Assembly: GCA_938040995.1 (NCBI GenBank)
Contig: CALHZT010000295.1
Coordinates: 1-50,897 of the forward strand
Source: an uncultured Pirellulaceae bacterium
GTDB lineage: Bacteria; Planctomycetota; Planctomycetia; Pirellulales; Pirellulaceae
Direction: 5' to 3'
Length of the DNA: 50,897 bases
This document shows positions 18,745 through 27,794 of this stretch, one piece after another. The notes beneath the pieces were generated by a model that did not search any database, was not told where the DNA came from, and was given only the letters and a program-made list of their open reading frames with translations. Both the position numbers and the translations under genes were made by a program. Numbering within the stretch: position 1 is the first letter of the stretch; each line of letters starts with the position of its first letter.

Positions 18745-18809
18745 GACGCGTAAGCGAGGGATGTATTGGAAAGAGGTTTATCCCTTATAGGCTTCCTCGC
18801 TTACGCGTC
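18745..18809. repeat. GACGCGTAAGCGAGG inverted repeat
   Basis: GACGCGTAAGCGAGG (18745-18759) and CCTCGCTTACGCGTC (18795-18809) are a perfect 15-bp inverted repeat with a 35-base loop. CTCGCTTACGCGTC-type repeats are frequent in intergenic planctomycete DNA (general knowledge). It lies about 170 bases before the kinase start. Confidence 0.8.
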
Positions 18810-18978
18810 GGGCTACCATTCAAGCGACCAAAATCGTACCCGCGAGGTTAAAGCGAGTGCTATTGCGCCAGTGCGTGCTGCTCAAAAAAACGGCAGAGCC
18901 TTTTTACTTCGCACCAGCCAGTTTATTTTGGCATTCTTTGTGCAGATGAGCTTAACGACTTGAATTCGAAGGCACGCC

Positions 18979-21711
18979 ATGAAAAACAAGGATCAATTGC
19001 TCCTAATTAACCGAATCTGTGATGAGTTTGAGGCGAAACTGCAAAGCGGCGTTGTCGCTGACATCGAACAGGCTCTGGATTCGGCAAAAGCCAACGAGGA
19101 CAGCCAGAATCTTGTCGAAGATTTGCTTCCCGAGTTAATCGCCTTGCAGATCGTCTATAGCGCCAACCGTGATTCCACGGCCAAATCACTCAAGGCAATT
19201 TACCCAGCGCACGCTGCGTCCATCGAACAGGCAAAGAGCGAGCCGTCCCTGAATGCAACGGTCAACGATCTGGACAGGGACACCGTAATCGAGAATGAAA
19301 CCCAGGTCCCGCCTTCATCATTCGCCCGCATGGGAGAGCGATACGAAAACCTCGAGTACCTGGCCAGTGGAGGACTGGGAGATGTTTACACCGGTTACGA
19401 CAAGACCGTGAAACGACAAGTTGCAATCAAGCTTCTGAAATCACAACTGGTTGCCAATGAAGAGGCAAGGCTCAGGTTTCTCAATGAGGCGGCGATTACC
19501 GGGGGCCTGGAGCATCCAGGTATCGTGCCAATTTACGACTCGGGAATCAGCGATGATGGTCGCCCCTATTATGTAATGAGGCTCTTCCGCGGTCGTACGA
19601 TGAAGGAAGATATCAAGGAGCTTCATTCGGATCGTAGCGCACCCGACTTTTCAGACAAACAGAGACAGCTTGTCCGCCGGCTTGCTGACATCAGCAAGGC
19701 GATTTCGTATGCCCATGACAATGATGTGATTCATCGCGACCTCAAGCCGGCAAATATCCTGCTGGGAGACTATGGAGAATCGATCGTTATTGACTGGGGC
19801 CTGGCCAGACGAGGATCAGGTTCGCCCGTGTCCGCGAGTGGCGTTGAACAACGTGAAACGGCAGGAAGCATTCCGGCGGAAACCGATTCAGATGCGTTGA
19901 CCCAGGCCGGAACAATTCTTGGCACCCCGGGATACATGAGCCCCGAGCAGGCTTCCGGCGACCCATCGTCGGTGGGGCGGCCAGCCGACATTTATTCTCT
20001 CGGAGCCGTGCTAAGTACAATCATCGTCGGGCATTCTCCAGCACACGACAGCGCACAGACCTCACAAACAGACCCTGCCAGTGACAGATTTTCGCAGGAC
20101 CGGAGATCTGCGGAATTGCGTTCCATCTGCACTCGCTCGATGAATCAGAATCCACGGCAGCGATATACTGACTTGAACTCGTTTGCAGCCGATCTGGAAT
20201 GTTGGCTGAGTGATCTTCCAGTAGTCGCCAAACCTGACACGATCGTCGATACCGCTGCGAGGTTTTTTCGCAAGAACCGGGCGTGGTCACTGATTGCCGC
20301 CGCCACCTTGCTCACCATTACCCTTTCTTCGCTGGCAGTCGCTTCAGCGTTCAGAACAAAGTCGACCCGGCTGGCAAGGTTGCAAGAGCAGGCATCGGCG
20401 GACGCCGAGACACAGAAAGATCTTGCCGATACAAATCTCAAGTTGGCAGAGAGGGAGCGAATCACCGGCCTCCGGCTACGAAGACGCCTGAGCGTTCTTG
20501 ACAGCTACATCCGCTTGTCTGTTCAGGAGAGCGGAAATTTCTCAAAAGAGTCGCTAAAGGATCTGATCCTGGATCGTATTTCGAGTTTTGAACAGAGTAA
20601 GGATCTTTCGCCAGCCACCATGATGGAACATGTTGATTCGGCAGTTTATGCATTGAGTTTGATCACCGAACACGAGGCAGCTCTGAGTATGTATCAGAAG
20701 CATTCGGGACTTCGTAAGTCGCTTGTTGAGAGCCAAACGACTGACAGCCAGCTGGCAAAACAGGTGTATTCGGCCGTTGAAGAGTCCAAACTACTGTCAG
20801 CCGCTCGACAGGCAGAACCGGCTCGCCTTGTGCTTGAGCGTGTCAAGTCTGATGCCATTAACAAGCTTGGCGTAGACCACGACGCGACGCAGAATTTGCT
20901 AAGACAATTCCTGGGATGTTTGAGAGACAGATCCAGCGAACGTGCGGCAGAAGACTGCGCCTACTTTGGGGGCATCAGAGACGGTCTTGCAGACGTTTCG
21001 CTGGAGACGACCGAGCTGCTTTACCCGTGGTTGCGCGATCTGGAAGAAAATGGAGTACCAGATACGTTCGCAATTGAAGAACTGCAATTTGGTATGCTCT
21101 ACGCGTGGGACCATTGTTCGTCAGGCAAAGTCGAGCAAGATTCGTCAATATTCCAAAAGCTCTTCGAAAAAGCATCGAGCAAGTTTGGGGCAACGGAAGT
21201 TCACACGCTCGAATGTTTGCAAATCCATGCAGAAGCAATGGCGAAATATGGAACTGCCGACCAGGCACTACCGCTTCACCGGTTGCTTGCACAGCTTTTC
21301 GACGAGGAGTTTGGCCCCTCAAGTCCGCACAAGTTACTCAACCAAATGCAGCAAGTGAGGCTACTGCTGAATAAGGGGTCGGTTTCAGATGCATTGAAAC
21401 TTGTTCGTGTCGTGCGGAAAAGCGCATTGGAGGCAGGACTTCATGAGATTACGCTCATGCACCTCAATGTCATTTATGCAAAGACTCTCGTGGCGGCGGA
21501 AGAACGTGTCAAAGCAGAAGAGATTCTCGATCACCTGCTAAAAGAACAGCTTTCCGTTCTTGGGCCTGAGAAAACGAAATCTCTACGAAAGCTTCTTGAA
21601 TTGAAGAAAAAGAACGGCCGACTTGGCGAGGTCATAGAAAGTATCGAGGCCGAACTCGACGAAACCGACTTTTGGTGGACGCCATACTTTCCCCTCACCG
21701 TACCGAAATGA
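18979..21711 (+). CDS. Ser/Thr protein kinase with TPR-like C-terminal half
   Basis: Membrane-anchored Hanks-type kinase (910 residues). An N-terminal module of about 85 residues (INRICDEFEAKLQ to LKAIYPAH) resembles that of the kinase at 39662-42637. The kinase domain spans about 121-410: Gly loop ASGGLGDVY (129-137), Lys151 in VAIKLL, HRDLKPAN (252-259), the Mg-binding DWG (272-274, in place of DFG), and GTPGYMSPEQ. A single membrane helix lies at about 436-457 (AWSLIAAATLLTITLSSLAV), then an extracytoplasmic, largely helical region of about 450 residues that looks TPR-like. AAGG precedes the start. No sigma factor gene lies next to it, unlike the other kinase here. Confidence 0.93.
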   Translation: MKNKDQLLLINRICDEFEAKLQSGVVADIEQALDSAKANEDSQNLVEDLLPELIALQIVYSANRDSTAKSLKAIYPAHAASIEQAKSEPSLNATVNDLDRDTVIENETQVPPSSFARMGERYENLEYLASGGLGDVYTGYDKTVKRQVAIKLLKSQLVANEEARLRFLNEAAITGGLEHPGIVPIYDSGISDDGRPYYVMRLFRGRTMKEDIKELHSDRSAPDFSDKQRQLVRRLADISKAISYAHDNDVIHRDLKPANILLGDYGESIVIDWGLARRGSGSPVSASGVEQRETAGSIPAETDSDALTQAGTILGTPGYMSPEQASGDPSSVGRPADIYSLGAVLSTIIVGHSPAHDSAQTSQTDPASDRFSQDRRSAELRSICTRSMNQNPRQRYTDLNSFAADLECWLSDLPVVAKPDTIVDTAARFFRKNRAWSLIAAATLLTITLSSLAVASAFRTKSTRLARLQEQASADAETQKDLADTNLKLAERERITGLRLRRRLSVLDSYIRLSVQESGNFSKESLKDLILDRISSFEQSKDLSPATMMEHVDSAVYALSLITEHEAALSMYQKHSGLRKSLVESQTTDSQLAKQVYSAVEESKLLSAARQAEPARLVLERVKSDAINKLGVDHDATQNLLRQFLGCLRDRSSERAAEDCAYFGGIRDGLADVSLETTELLYPWLRDLEENGVPDTFAIEELQFGMLYAWDHCSSGKVEQDSSIFQKLFEKASSKFGATEVHTLECLQIHAEAMAKYGTADQALPLHRLLAQLFDEEFGPSSPHKLLNQMQQVRLLLNKGSVSDALKLVRVVRKSALEAGLHEITLMHLNVIYAKTLVAAEERVKAEEILDHLLKEQLSVLGPEKTKSLRKLLELKKKNGRLGEVIESIEAELDETDFWWTPYFPLTVPK

Positions 21712-22127
21712 ACAGGCACAAGCCGGCGGATAGTCCCGATGAATGGAACCAATACGGGGCAGGTCCAATTTGTGGCCGGTTAATTCTCTTTCGGCCTTCC
21801 ACGTGGCCGCATTTTTGACTGTTGGCAATGGCCACTATTGTGACTGCCACCGATTCTTCAGCGGTGCGGTTTGGGATATCGACCACTCATCAAACACTGG
21901 AACGTGTCGAAGCTCGGCTTGGTGAAAACAGGAGCGAATGTCAGCAGCCAGCCGCTTGCCTGACCTCGACCGCTCGCCCCTAAGCAACCCTCCTCCGACG
22001 CAGTGGTGTCAGGGCATACCACGTGTCGCGTGAGGAGGGTCGGAGCCTACGCGACGGGGAGGAGCGGGCATACGCGTCGATGTATCTGCAACAGTTCGTG
22101 TCCGTTCTGCAGCAACGTAAAATCCGC
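21712..22127. other. Intergenic region with repeats, no gene
   Basis: Between the convergent kinase and lamin-tail genes. It contains an inverted pair (ACCCTCCTCCGACGC near 21987 and GCGTGAGGAGGGT near 22028) and the 22034-22062 repeat. No supported gene. Confidence 0.55.
22034..22062 (-). repeat. CCTCCCCGTCGC short repeat, copy 2 (inverted)
   Basis: The reverse complement reads CCTCCCCGTCGCGTAGGCTCCGACCCTCC in form (blocks CCTCCCCGTCGC, then GGCTCCGACCCTCC). It is a variant, in opposite orientation, of the copies at 9338 and 33153. Confidence 0.7.
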
Positions 22128-22264
22128 GTAACCGTTCACGCGGGCAAGGGTCTGGCTCAATTTTTCGGCGGCAAACTGACTTATTTCGCTTTGCGAACAA
22201 ACGCCGAAAATTTGTGCCTGCCCCTCTCGAACCTGAGGAAACGTCAGTATCCGTGAACGGTTAC
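22128..22264 (-). repeat. 137-bp fold-back element, copy 2
   Basis: Exactly the same length as the copy at 12034-12170 and in reverse orientation. The terminal repeats GTAACCGTTCACG and CGTGAACGGTTAC are a perfect 13-bp pair in this copy, so it is the less decayed. It starts 13 bases past the stop of the lamin-tail gene. Confidence 0.88.
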
Positions 22265-22277
22265 AAAACACATAAGC

Positions 22278-25200
22278 TTATGAAGACTCGTTTTGATCGA
22301 ACCGCATCACCTCGAATTCTCGCATCCTTCGCAACCAGTATGCGTCAGATTCGTTCTCATTTTTTCGTTCTTCATCGGCATCGAAACGATCAGGTGCGAC
22401 GCTGAGCGTTGTTCGCGCAACGGCGCTAACCTTGGGATACGCCGGGAAGTCGAAGTACAGCACCGCTTCAGGCGAGTCATCGGTGACCTGGATCTCGATG
22501 GTATCTACAGGCAGCATAGCCGATCGTGGTGTACCAAAGTCGTCCGTCGTGAGGATCGACGGAAGTGCTGATGACGGGGCAAGTCTTCCAACGTTTGTTC
22601 CAGCTTTTGTTCCAACAACAATCGCTTTGGGCGCGGCGCGAGGAACGCTCAGCGACGTGACTTGTGCCTGGAACGTCAGCCGATCTCGCCACACAGTAAA
22701 GTCTGCCGCATCGACGATTCCATTTCCATTGCCGTCCGCATTAAGCGCCGTCGTGCTGTTAAAGCTGGAGGCCCAGGTGGCATGATCGAGCGTGGTGACG
22801 AAGCCATCGCGGTTGTAATCACCCGGCGTGATCGGCGGCGCGGCCGCCGCCCCGGGCGTGGGCTCGACGGCGATCCAACTGCTCGCATCATTTCCGTAGC
22901 TTCCAGATGAAACACGATGAAGTGAATCGCCTTGTCCATCCGCCGTACTCGGCCAGGGGGCCTGATCATCAAAGATGACTTCGTCTTCGGTAATATGAGC
23001 CACGCCGGCCGCGCTCCCGAGCGACGGTTGATGGGCTCGCTGAAGTTCGACCCGATCTGTATTGTTGTTGAGGCTCGAGCCCGAGGGGCCCACAAGCGAA
23101 ACGGATGGTCCAATCCCGTAATGAACACGAAAAGCCTGTGCCTTGTTTGTGTCGATACCTGGGTCAAACCTGACGACCACGAGAGATTCTTGCGGGGCCA
23201 GGGAGGTCCCATCGGCGAAATCAAAATCACTGCCGCCACGTAATCGCCAATCATCAAGGCTGACCGATCCCACATTGGGATTGTGAATCTCAATGAATTC
23301 CAATTCGTCATCAGTAATCGTCGGATCAATCTGCAAAGCAGTGGCATTCGGCTCCGACGGGTGATAACTGACTTCGCTGATAATCAGAGGGCTAATGCGG
23401 GGCGCGGAGTTCGCAGCCCCCGGTGTGGTCGTTGCCTGTGGATAAACTCTACCGCTTCCATCGGGAACCCGGCCGAAGGATTCTCCAGCCAAAGCGGCAC
23501 CGAACTCAACCGAATCGAGAAATCGCGGCTCGCCCGTAGAAACTTGCTGTGTAAGCAAAACCTCATTTTGCCCATCGGGATCGAGGTTTAATCCAGAACT
23601 CGGGAACAAAATATACTCCCCGGGGCCCAGCAGTGTGTTGGCGGGAATTTGCAAGTCGAAAAGGGCGTTGGGATCGCTACTCAGGTACCACCCGCCCAAA
23701 TTCACAGTGCTACTCGTCACGTTCAACAACTCGACGTTCGGAAGCTCCTGGGGGCTGGCGTGAGAAAGCACCTCATTAATGACCACGGATTTTCCCGAAC
23801 TCGACAACCCCGGAGTACCACCGTACTCGTAACTCGCGTCCCACCGATGGAAGGCGCCGGCCTCGTTCAGCGGCGTATTGAACGGCGAACTTAAAACGAG
23901 CGTGGCTCCAATGCCATCCGCGGTCAACGGCCACGGATCATTGTCGTTATAAGCGACGTTTAGCAGTTCATTTCGGTCGGCATCCGTGATGGAGACCTGC
24001 CCACCCGAATTTGGCAAGCGTCCGCTCCACTGCCCGAGTACGAGCGCGTCGGTTCCGTATCGAATCTGGAATGCAGCCTCGTCTTCGACAATGACCGCTC
24101 GCTCACCCGGCCCCAAAAAGACGGAATCGAAAGAAAACGAAACGTCTCCGGCCAGTGAGAATCCCGCAAGATCGAGCGTGCCCATGGGATCCGGGTTGAT
24201 GATTTCGATAAACTCAAAGTCATCGTCGTCCAACCCCGAAATAGCTTGCAATTCTGAACTGGACGGATCGTGAGGGTGGTAGTTGATTTCAGAAATTCGC
24301 AGCTGGGTAGGGTCGCCAAGTTGACCAACGATGAAGAACTTGCTCGACAATGGTGACCAATTCCCATTCACGAGGGTTCTCGCTTTGACAGTTGTATTTG
24401 TCGTTATGGGGAACCCACCGCTCGGGTACAGCACGCCATGGATACCCCCGCCGGGAGCACGCGGGTCGGAACCGTCCACTGTGTAGTAGACGTTGTTTTG
24501 GTTGGCCTCAACAATGGTACTGAGAGACAGACGTGGTTGAATGAGAAGGTCGGAACTGGCGTCATTAAGATTCAATCCATGAATCGCAAGAACATTCGAA
24601 CCGGGCGTCAACAGTTGCTTGTGCGCAGAAAGATCAATGAACTCGTAGTTGTTCGCCACGGTCGAGTCCGAAAGCTGTGACGTAGCATTGGATTGCCAGT
24701 TGAGGTCCGCCGGTGCTCGACGATTTGCAGACGGAATTGCTTGCCCGTTGAGGTAGACAGCAAATCCGTCATCCGCCTTGATTTGGAGCTCCAGGGAATC
24801 GGCATCAGCTGCGTCAAAACTGGCGTCCAAATCAAACTCGAATCGCGTGTAAACCGACGACTCGGTTGCGTCCCACGCGGGCTGAATGTCTGTCCCAATC
24901 AACGGATCGTACTCGGCTTGGCCATTTTCGTATCCAACGCCGTTGCTGCCCGTCGTCCACCCGGACGCATCGAAACTCGTTTCGTACCAGAAAGGTCCCG
25001 CTCCAGTCTCCAGAGAATCGTCGACCGGGACGAACGCCCGCGCCTCAGACACCAACGAAACCACTTCAAGCTCAGCCGCAGATCCCAGCGTTACGGTACC
25101 GCCATTCGGGACGAAAGCACTACTCGGCAAGATGGGCGGTGGCGCGGGGTCTATTAGCTGACTGTCGATCCAGTCAACGCGATCGCTAATCCACTGCTTC

Positions 25201-27209
25201 ATAAAGTCAATTTGCTCGATCCACGTCGCCGTATTCGGCGGACGGAATGGCAAATTGGAATTCAGTACATTCCACCTTTGGAAATTCCTCTGCGGGGCAT
25301 CTCCCAATTCATCGACGAACCCGTCAAGAATGCCAGAGATATTATCCAGGTCGTACACGGTCTCGCGCGCCTCGAACCAACGATCCCTGAATTTGAGAGC
25401 AAACTCGGGATCCTCCATTAGCCGCCCGATCCACTGTGCGCCAACGAACGCCGAGTTTCTTTCGTATTGCCAGCCGGATGCCGAAGTATTGCCACGAGAG
25501 CTACCCACACCCAGTGTGAGATTGAAATCCCAAAGCGGTCCCTGCGTGATTTTCCCGCCGCGATCTTTGTACAGGTAGTTACTGCGGAAGTAAGCGTCTT
25601 GATCGCGGCCAAGTTCATTGAGCACCATCAAGTTGATGAACGAATCGACATCGATGTATTTGGCATAACCGTTGACTGGATCCGCAAAATCTGGCCCGTT
25701 TAAAATGTTGACGAATTCCTGAACGTGGCTCGTCAACCACGATTTTTGAGCTGCGGTGTAGTTTTCCTGATCAACAAGTTGCAAACGATGGTTGTCACCT
25801 GTTTCATAAATCAGCGAACCCGGATCCAGGCCGGTATCAAAACGCAACAAATACCCGCCGGTGATTTCCGGAACGGCGTTATCCGCCGGCGTGAGTTCTT
25901 CGATATCAAGCCGGTCTTCACCGATCTTGATGGTCTCGCGAATGCTGTATACGCCCACATAATCTGCGGCTGACAACGGCGCGTTGCTCCCGCCGGAATT
26001 TAGATACAGCTCGACAAATTGCGTCCGTGGAGCATTTAACCCAAGTTGCCGTCCAATTTCAAAATTGAATGGATTACGCAGCAATGACTTGTCCACATAC
26101 GGCCCGAACAGGACCCAGTCGGAATCCGCCGAGAGCCCTGCCAGTTCAAAATCAAGATCGTCGCCTGCTTCGTCCCGCAATTCAAGACGATACTGTTGTT
26201 TCGGAAAGGTGCTGGACGAAGACCCTCGCACATGGATCGCCGATGGCGTAGAGACCGTCGGCGAAGACAGAAGAGACGTCTCACCGGTCTGCGCATCTGG
26301 TTCGAAAAGCTGAAAACTGAAATCAGAAAACGAATCGCCGACGCTGCCGCCACCGAAATTGTCGAGAACCACGATAGGTAATTCTGAGGTTACATTTTGG
26401 ACGTTGGATGCCAGCTCAATGTACCGCGCCGAACTGACAGGCCCGTCGGGCTGCCCCGTCTGCAAAACTCGGGCGGTGATTTTAACCGAATCGGCAATTG
26501 TGAATGGCCCTGTGTACACCGTCGAACTTGAATTTGGCGTGCTGCCGTCCGTGGTATAAACGATCGTCCCACCTGCCACTCCTGAACCGATCGCTAACGA
26601 AAACGAAGACGAAAATGTTCCCGAGTCACGCGAAAAGACGACGTTACGAGAATCGAGACTGGGTATCGAAGTGCCGTTCGCAGCGTTGGGAGTCGGGATG
26701 AGGAAGTAGCCCACTGCGCCGGCCGCATCGAGGCCGTAGGACACATCAGCAGTTTGCGCCGGGTAATCGCTTCCGTCAGTGCCGAATTCGCTCACTAAAG
26801 TTTCGTTAGAGTCGAACAGCCCCAAGTACTCTCCGCTCGCTCTAAGCTTGAAATTGGTGTGCAGGTTGCCCGCCGCATCGGGTAGATCATCGCCTGACGC
26901 AAACACGACCAGGCTTTCACCCGGCGCCAGATTCACCTGCGCGTCATCGGGGAACGTCCACTTTGTGTGGTCGCCGGCGTCATCGGTGAGAAACCAGCCG
27001 TCCAGATCTACGGGTTCATCACCATTGTTGCGGATTTCGATCCAATCCGAGAATACGCCATTTCCATCCGCGAGTGTCGCGTCATTGGATGCCATGAACT
27101 CGGAGATCACAGGCGCCGCAGCTAACAGGTGCCGATTCTCCAGCGTTTCCAACCCCAACCGGCGAGACTTTTTCCTGACGTTCGCTGGCCGCAAAATCGA
27201 AGTTCTCAT
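22278..27209 (-). CDS. Giant lamin-tail / CotH / dockerin surface protein
   Basis: Exported multidomain protein (1643 residues). The N-terminus carries a LEPR-XLL-like motif (LGLETLENRHLLAA, about 18-31), a planctomycete export-associated signature. Lamin-tail (LTD) domains occur near residues 35-155 (ISEFMASNDATLADGNGVFSD, DWIEIRNNG), 1000-1110 (RISEINYHPHDPSSSELQ), 1145-1260 (VINEVLSHASPQELPNVELL) and 1280-1420 (ISEVSYHPSEPNATALQ). Chitobiase/FN3-like Ser-Thr-rich segments with YTTDGSTPNSSS (near 215) and YTVDGSDPRAPGG surround a CotH kinase-like domain (about 330-700: VGVYSIRETIKIGEDRLDIEE, ITGGYLLRFD, NELGRDQDAYFRSNYLYKD). A dockerin pair (GDYNRDGFVTTLDH, NGNGIVDAADF) lies near 1500-1540. 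CotH domains phosphorylate secreted proteins in spores; the role here is unknown. Confidence 0.92.
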   Translation of the reverse strand: MRTSILRPANVRKKSRRLGLETLENRHLLAAAPVISEFMASNDATLADGNGVFSDWIEIRNNGDEPVDLDGWFLTDDAGDHTKWTFPDDAQVNLAPGESLVVFASGDDLPDAAGNLHTNFKLRASGEYLGLFDSNETLVSEFGTDGSDYPAQTADVSYGLDAAGAVGYFLIPTPNAANGTSIPSLDSRNVVFSRDSGTFSSSFSLAIGSGVAGGTIVYTTDGSTPNSSSTVYTGPFTIADSVKITARVLQTGQPDGPVSSARYIELASNVQNVTSELPIVVLDNFGGGSVGDSFSDFSFQLFEPDAQTGETSLLSSPTVSTPSAIHVRGSSSSTFPKQQYRLELRDEAGDDLDFELAGLSADSDWVLFGPYVDKSLLRNPFNFEIGRQLGLNAPRTQFVELYLNSGGSNAPLSAADYVGVYSIRETIKIGEDRLDIEELTPADNAVPEITGGYLLRFDTGLDPGSLIYETGDNHRLQLVDQENYTAAQKSWLTSHVQEFVNILNGPDFADPVNGYAKYIDVDSFINLMVLNELGRDQDAYFRSNYLYKDRGGKITQGPLWDFNLTLGVGSSRGNTSASGWQYERNSAFVGAQWIGRLMEDPEFALKFRDRWFEARETVYDLDNISGILDGFVDELGDAPQRNFQRWNVLNSNLPFRPPNTATWIEQIDFMKQWISDRVDWIDSQLIDPAPPPILPSSAFVPNGGTVTLGSAAELEVVSLVSEARAFVPVDDSLETGAGPFWYETSFDASGWTTGSNGVGYENGQAEYDPLIGTDIQPAWDATESSVYTRFEFDLDASFDAADADSLELQIKADDGFAVYLNGQAIPSANRRAPADLNWQSNATSQLSDSTVANNYEFIDLSAHKQLLTPGSNVLAIHGLNLNDASSDLLIQPRLSLSTIVEANQNNVYYTVDGSDPRAPGGGIHGVLYPSGGFPITTNTTVKARTLVNGNWSPLSSKFFIVGQLGDPTQLRISEINYHPHDPSSSELQAISGLDDDDFEFIEIINPDPMGTLDLAGFSLAGDVSFSFDSVFLGPGERAVIVEDEAAFQIRYGTDALVLGQWSGRLPNSGGQVSITDADRNELLNVAYNDNDPWPLTADGIGATLVLSSPFNTPLNEAGAFHRWDASYEYGGTPGLSSSGKSVVINEVLSHASPQELPNVELLNVTSSTVNLGGWYLSSDPNALFDLQIPANTLLGPGEYILFPSSGLNLDPDGQNEVLLTQQVSTGEPRFLDSVEFGAALAGESFGRVPDGSGRVYPQATTTPGAANSAPRISPLIISEVSYHPSEPNATALQIDPTITDDELEFIEIHNPNVGSVSLDDWRLRGGSDFDFADGTSLAPQESLVVVRFDPGIDTNKAQAFRVHYGIGPSVSLVGPSGSSLNNNTDRVELQRAHQPSLGSAAGVAHITEDEVIFDDQAPWPSTADGQGDSLHRVSSGSYGNDASSWIAVEPTPGAAAAPPITPGDYNRDGFVTTLDHATWASSFNSTTALNADGNGNGIVDAADFTVWRDRLTFQAQVTSLSVPRAAPKAIVVGTKAGTNVGRLAPSSALPSILTTDDFGTPRSAMLPVDTIEIQVTDDSPEAVLYFDFPAYPKVSAVARTTLSVAPDRFDADEERKNENESDAYWLRRMREFEVMRFDQNESS

Positions 27210-27452
27210 GGGGATGTTCGTTTGCTTTTGAAGACGAGTTGGAAGACCCGACCCGATTATAATTTGATGTCAGGGCCTACGCCGTTACTTTGACGGAATT
27301 CGACGCGGGGGGCAACGATTTAGGCAAATCGGGGTAAGCAAGCCAACATTACTGACAACAGTTTCACCCCCCTACTTGGTGTCGCTAAATTGCGGTGGCA
27401 ATCGGGAGAAGTTGCACGCTTCGACCGTCAGTTTGCGAAAGCGTCATAAAAA

Positions 27453-27641
27453 ATGCGGACGAACAAGCGTCTCGTCTGGTTGCGCCGCGATCTGAAAACG
27501 AAAAAGAAGCGACTCAAAGCGCTCAAAGCCAAAGCCGCCCGGGATGGAATTCTTCTCACGGAACCTTAAGAGTCGGCACTCGAAGCGGCGAAACAGGAAA
27601 AGGAAGCCCACAGGCAAGCGGCTGCAATAAATCTGGCGTGA
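27453..27641 (+). pseudogene. Short basic ORF with internal stop, possible remnant
   Basis: ATG at 27453 opens MRTNKRLVWLRRDLKTKKKR..., a 38-residue very basic peptide to TAA at 27567-27569. The same frame then continues ESALEAAKQEKEAHRQAAAINLA to a TGA at 27639-27641. The continuity of Lys/Ala/Glu-rich, helix-like composition across the stop suggests one reading frame that has been broken. I do not recognise the family; its tail is the 44-bp repeat also found at 9462. Confidence 0.35.
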
Positions 27642-27654
27642 GCATAAATGCCAC
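27611..27654 (+). repeat. 44-bp dispersed repeat, copy 2
   Basis: Differs from the 9462-9505 copy at two bases. It overlaps the end of the broken reading frame at 27453-27641. Confidence 0.75.
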
Positions 27655-27678
27655 GCCATATCGAATTTACAACACCCC

Positions 27679-27708
27679 AGCCAAACCCTTGCCCTCGTGA
27701 ACGGTTAC
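27679..27708 (+). repeat. Truncated end of the 137-bp element
   Basis: The last 30 bases (AGCCAAACCCTTGCCCTCGT, then GAACGGTTAC) correspond to the right end of the element at 12034-12170, with four mismatches. The rest of the element is missing, so this is a solo end or remnant. Confidence 0.7.
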
Positions 27709-27711
27709 TCC

Positions 27712-27752
27712 AAAAGAAACCGCCGGGCGGTCCTGGGGGAGCCACCCGGCGG
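27712..27752 (-). terminator. Intrinsic terminator of the 850-residue membrane protein gene
   Basis: CCGCCGGGCGG (27720-27730) pairs with CCACCCGGCGG (27742-27752), one G-U-type pair, around an 11-base loop. On the minus strand the stem is followed by GTTTCTTTTGG, a T-rich tail, as expected for rho-independent termination downstream of the stop at 27795. Confidence 0.7.
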
Positions 27753-27794
27753 CCGATGTCGCCAAACCGGCGACTCGCTTATTTGAGGCATGCC

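Larger units (their letters stand above)
18253..18978. other. Intergenic region with palindromes, no gene
   Basis: About 700 bases upstream of both flanking genes (minus-strand dockerin gene and plus-strand kinase). It holds a perfect 16-base palindrome GCCCCTTTGAAGGGGC at 18508-18523, a fold-back at 18595-18696 and a CGCGT repeat at 18745-18809. Two minus-strand frames near 18377-18674 show no recognisable family. Confidence 0.55.
27210..27794. other. Intergenic region with remnants of repeats
   Basis: About 580 bases. It contains a short broken reading frame (27453-27641), the second 44-bp repeat, a truncated end of the 137-bp element and the terminator of the membrane-protein gene. No intact gene is supported. 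Confidence 0.6.
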
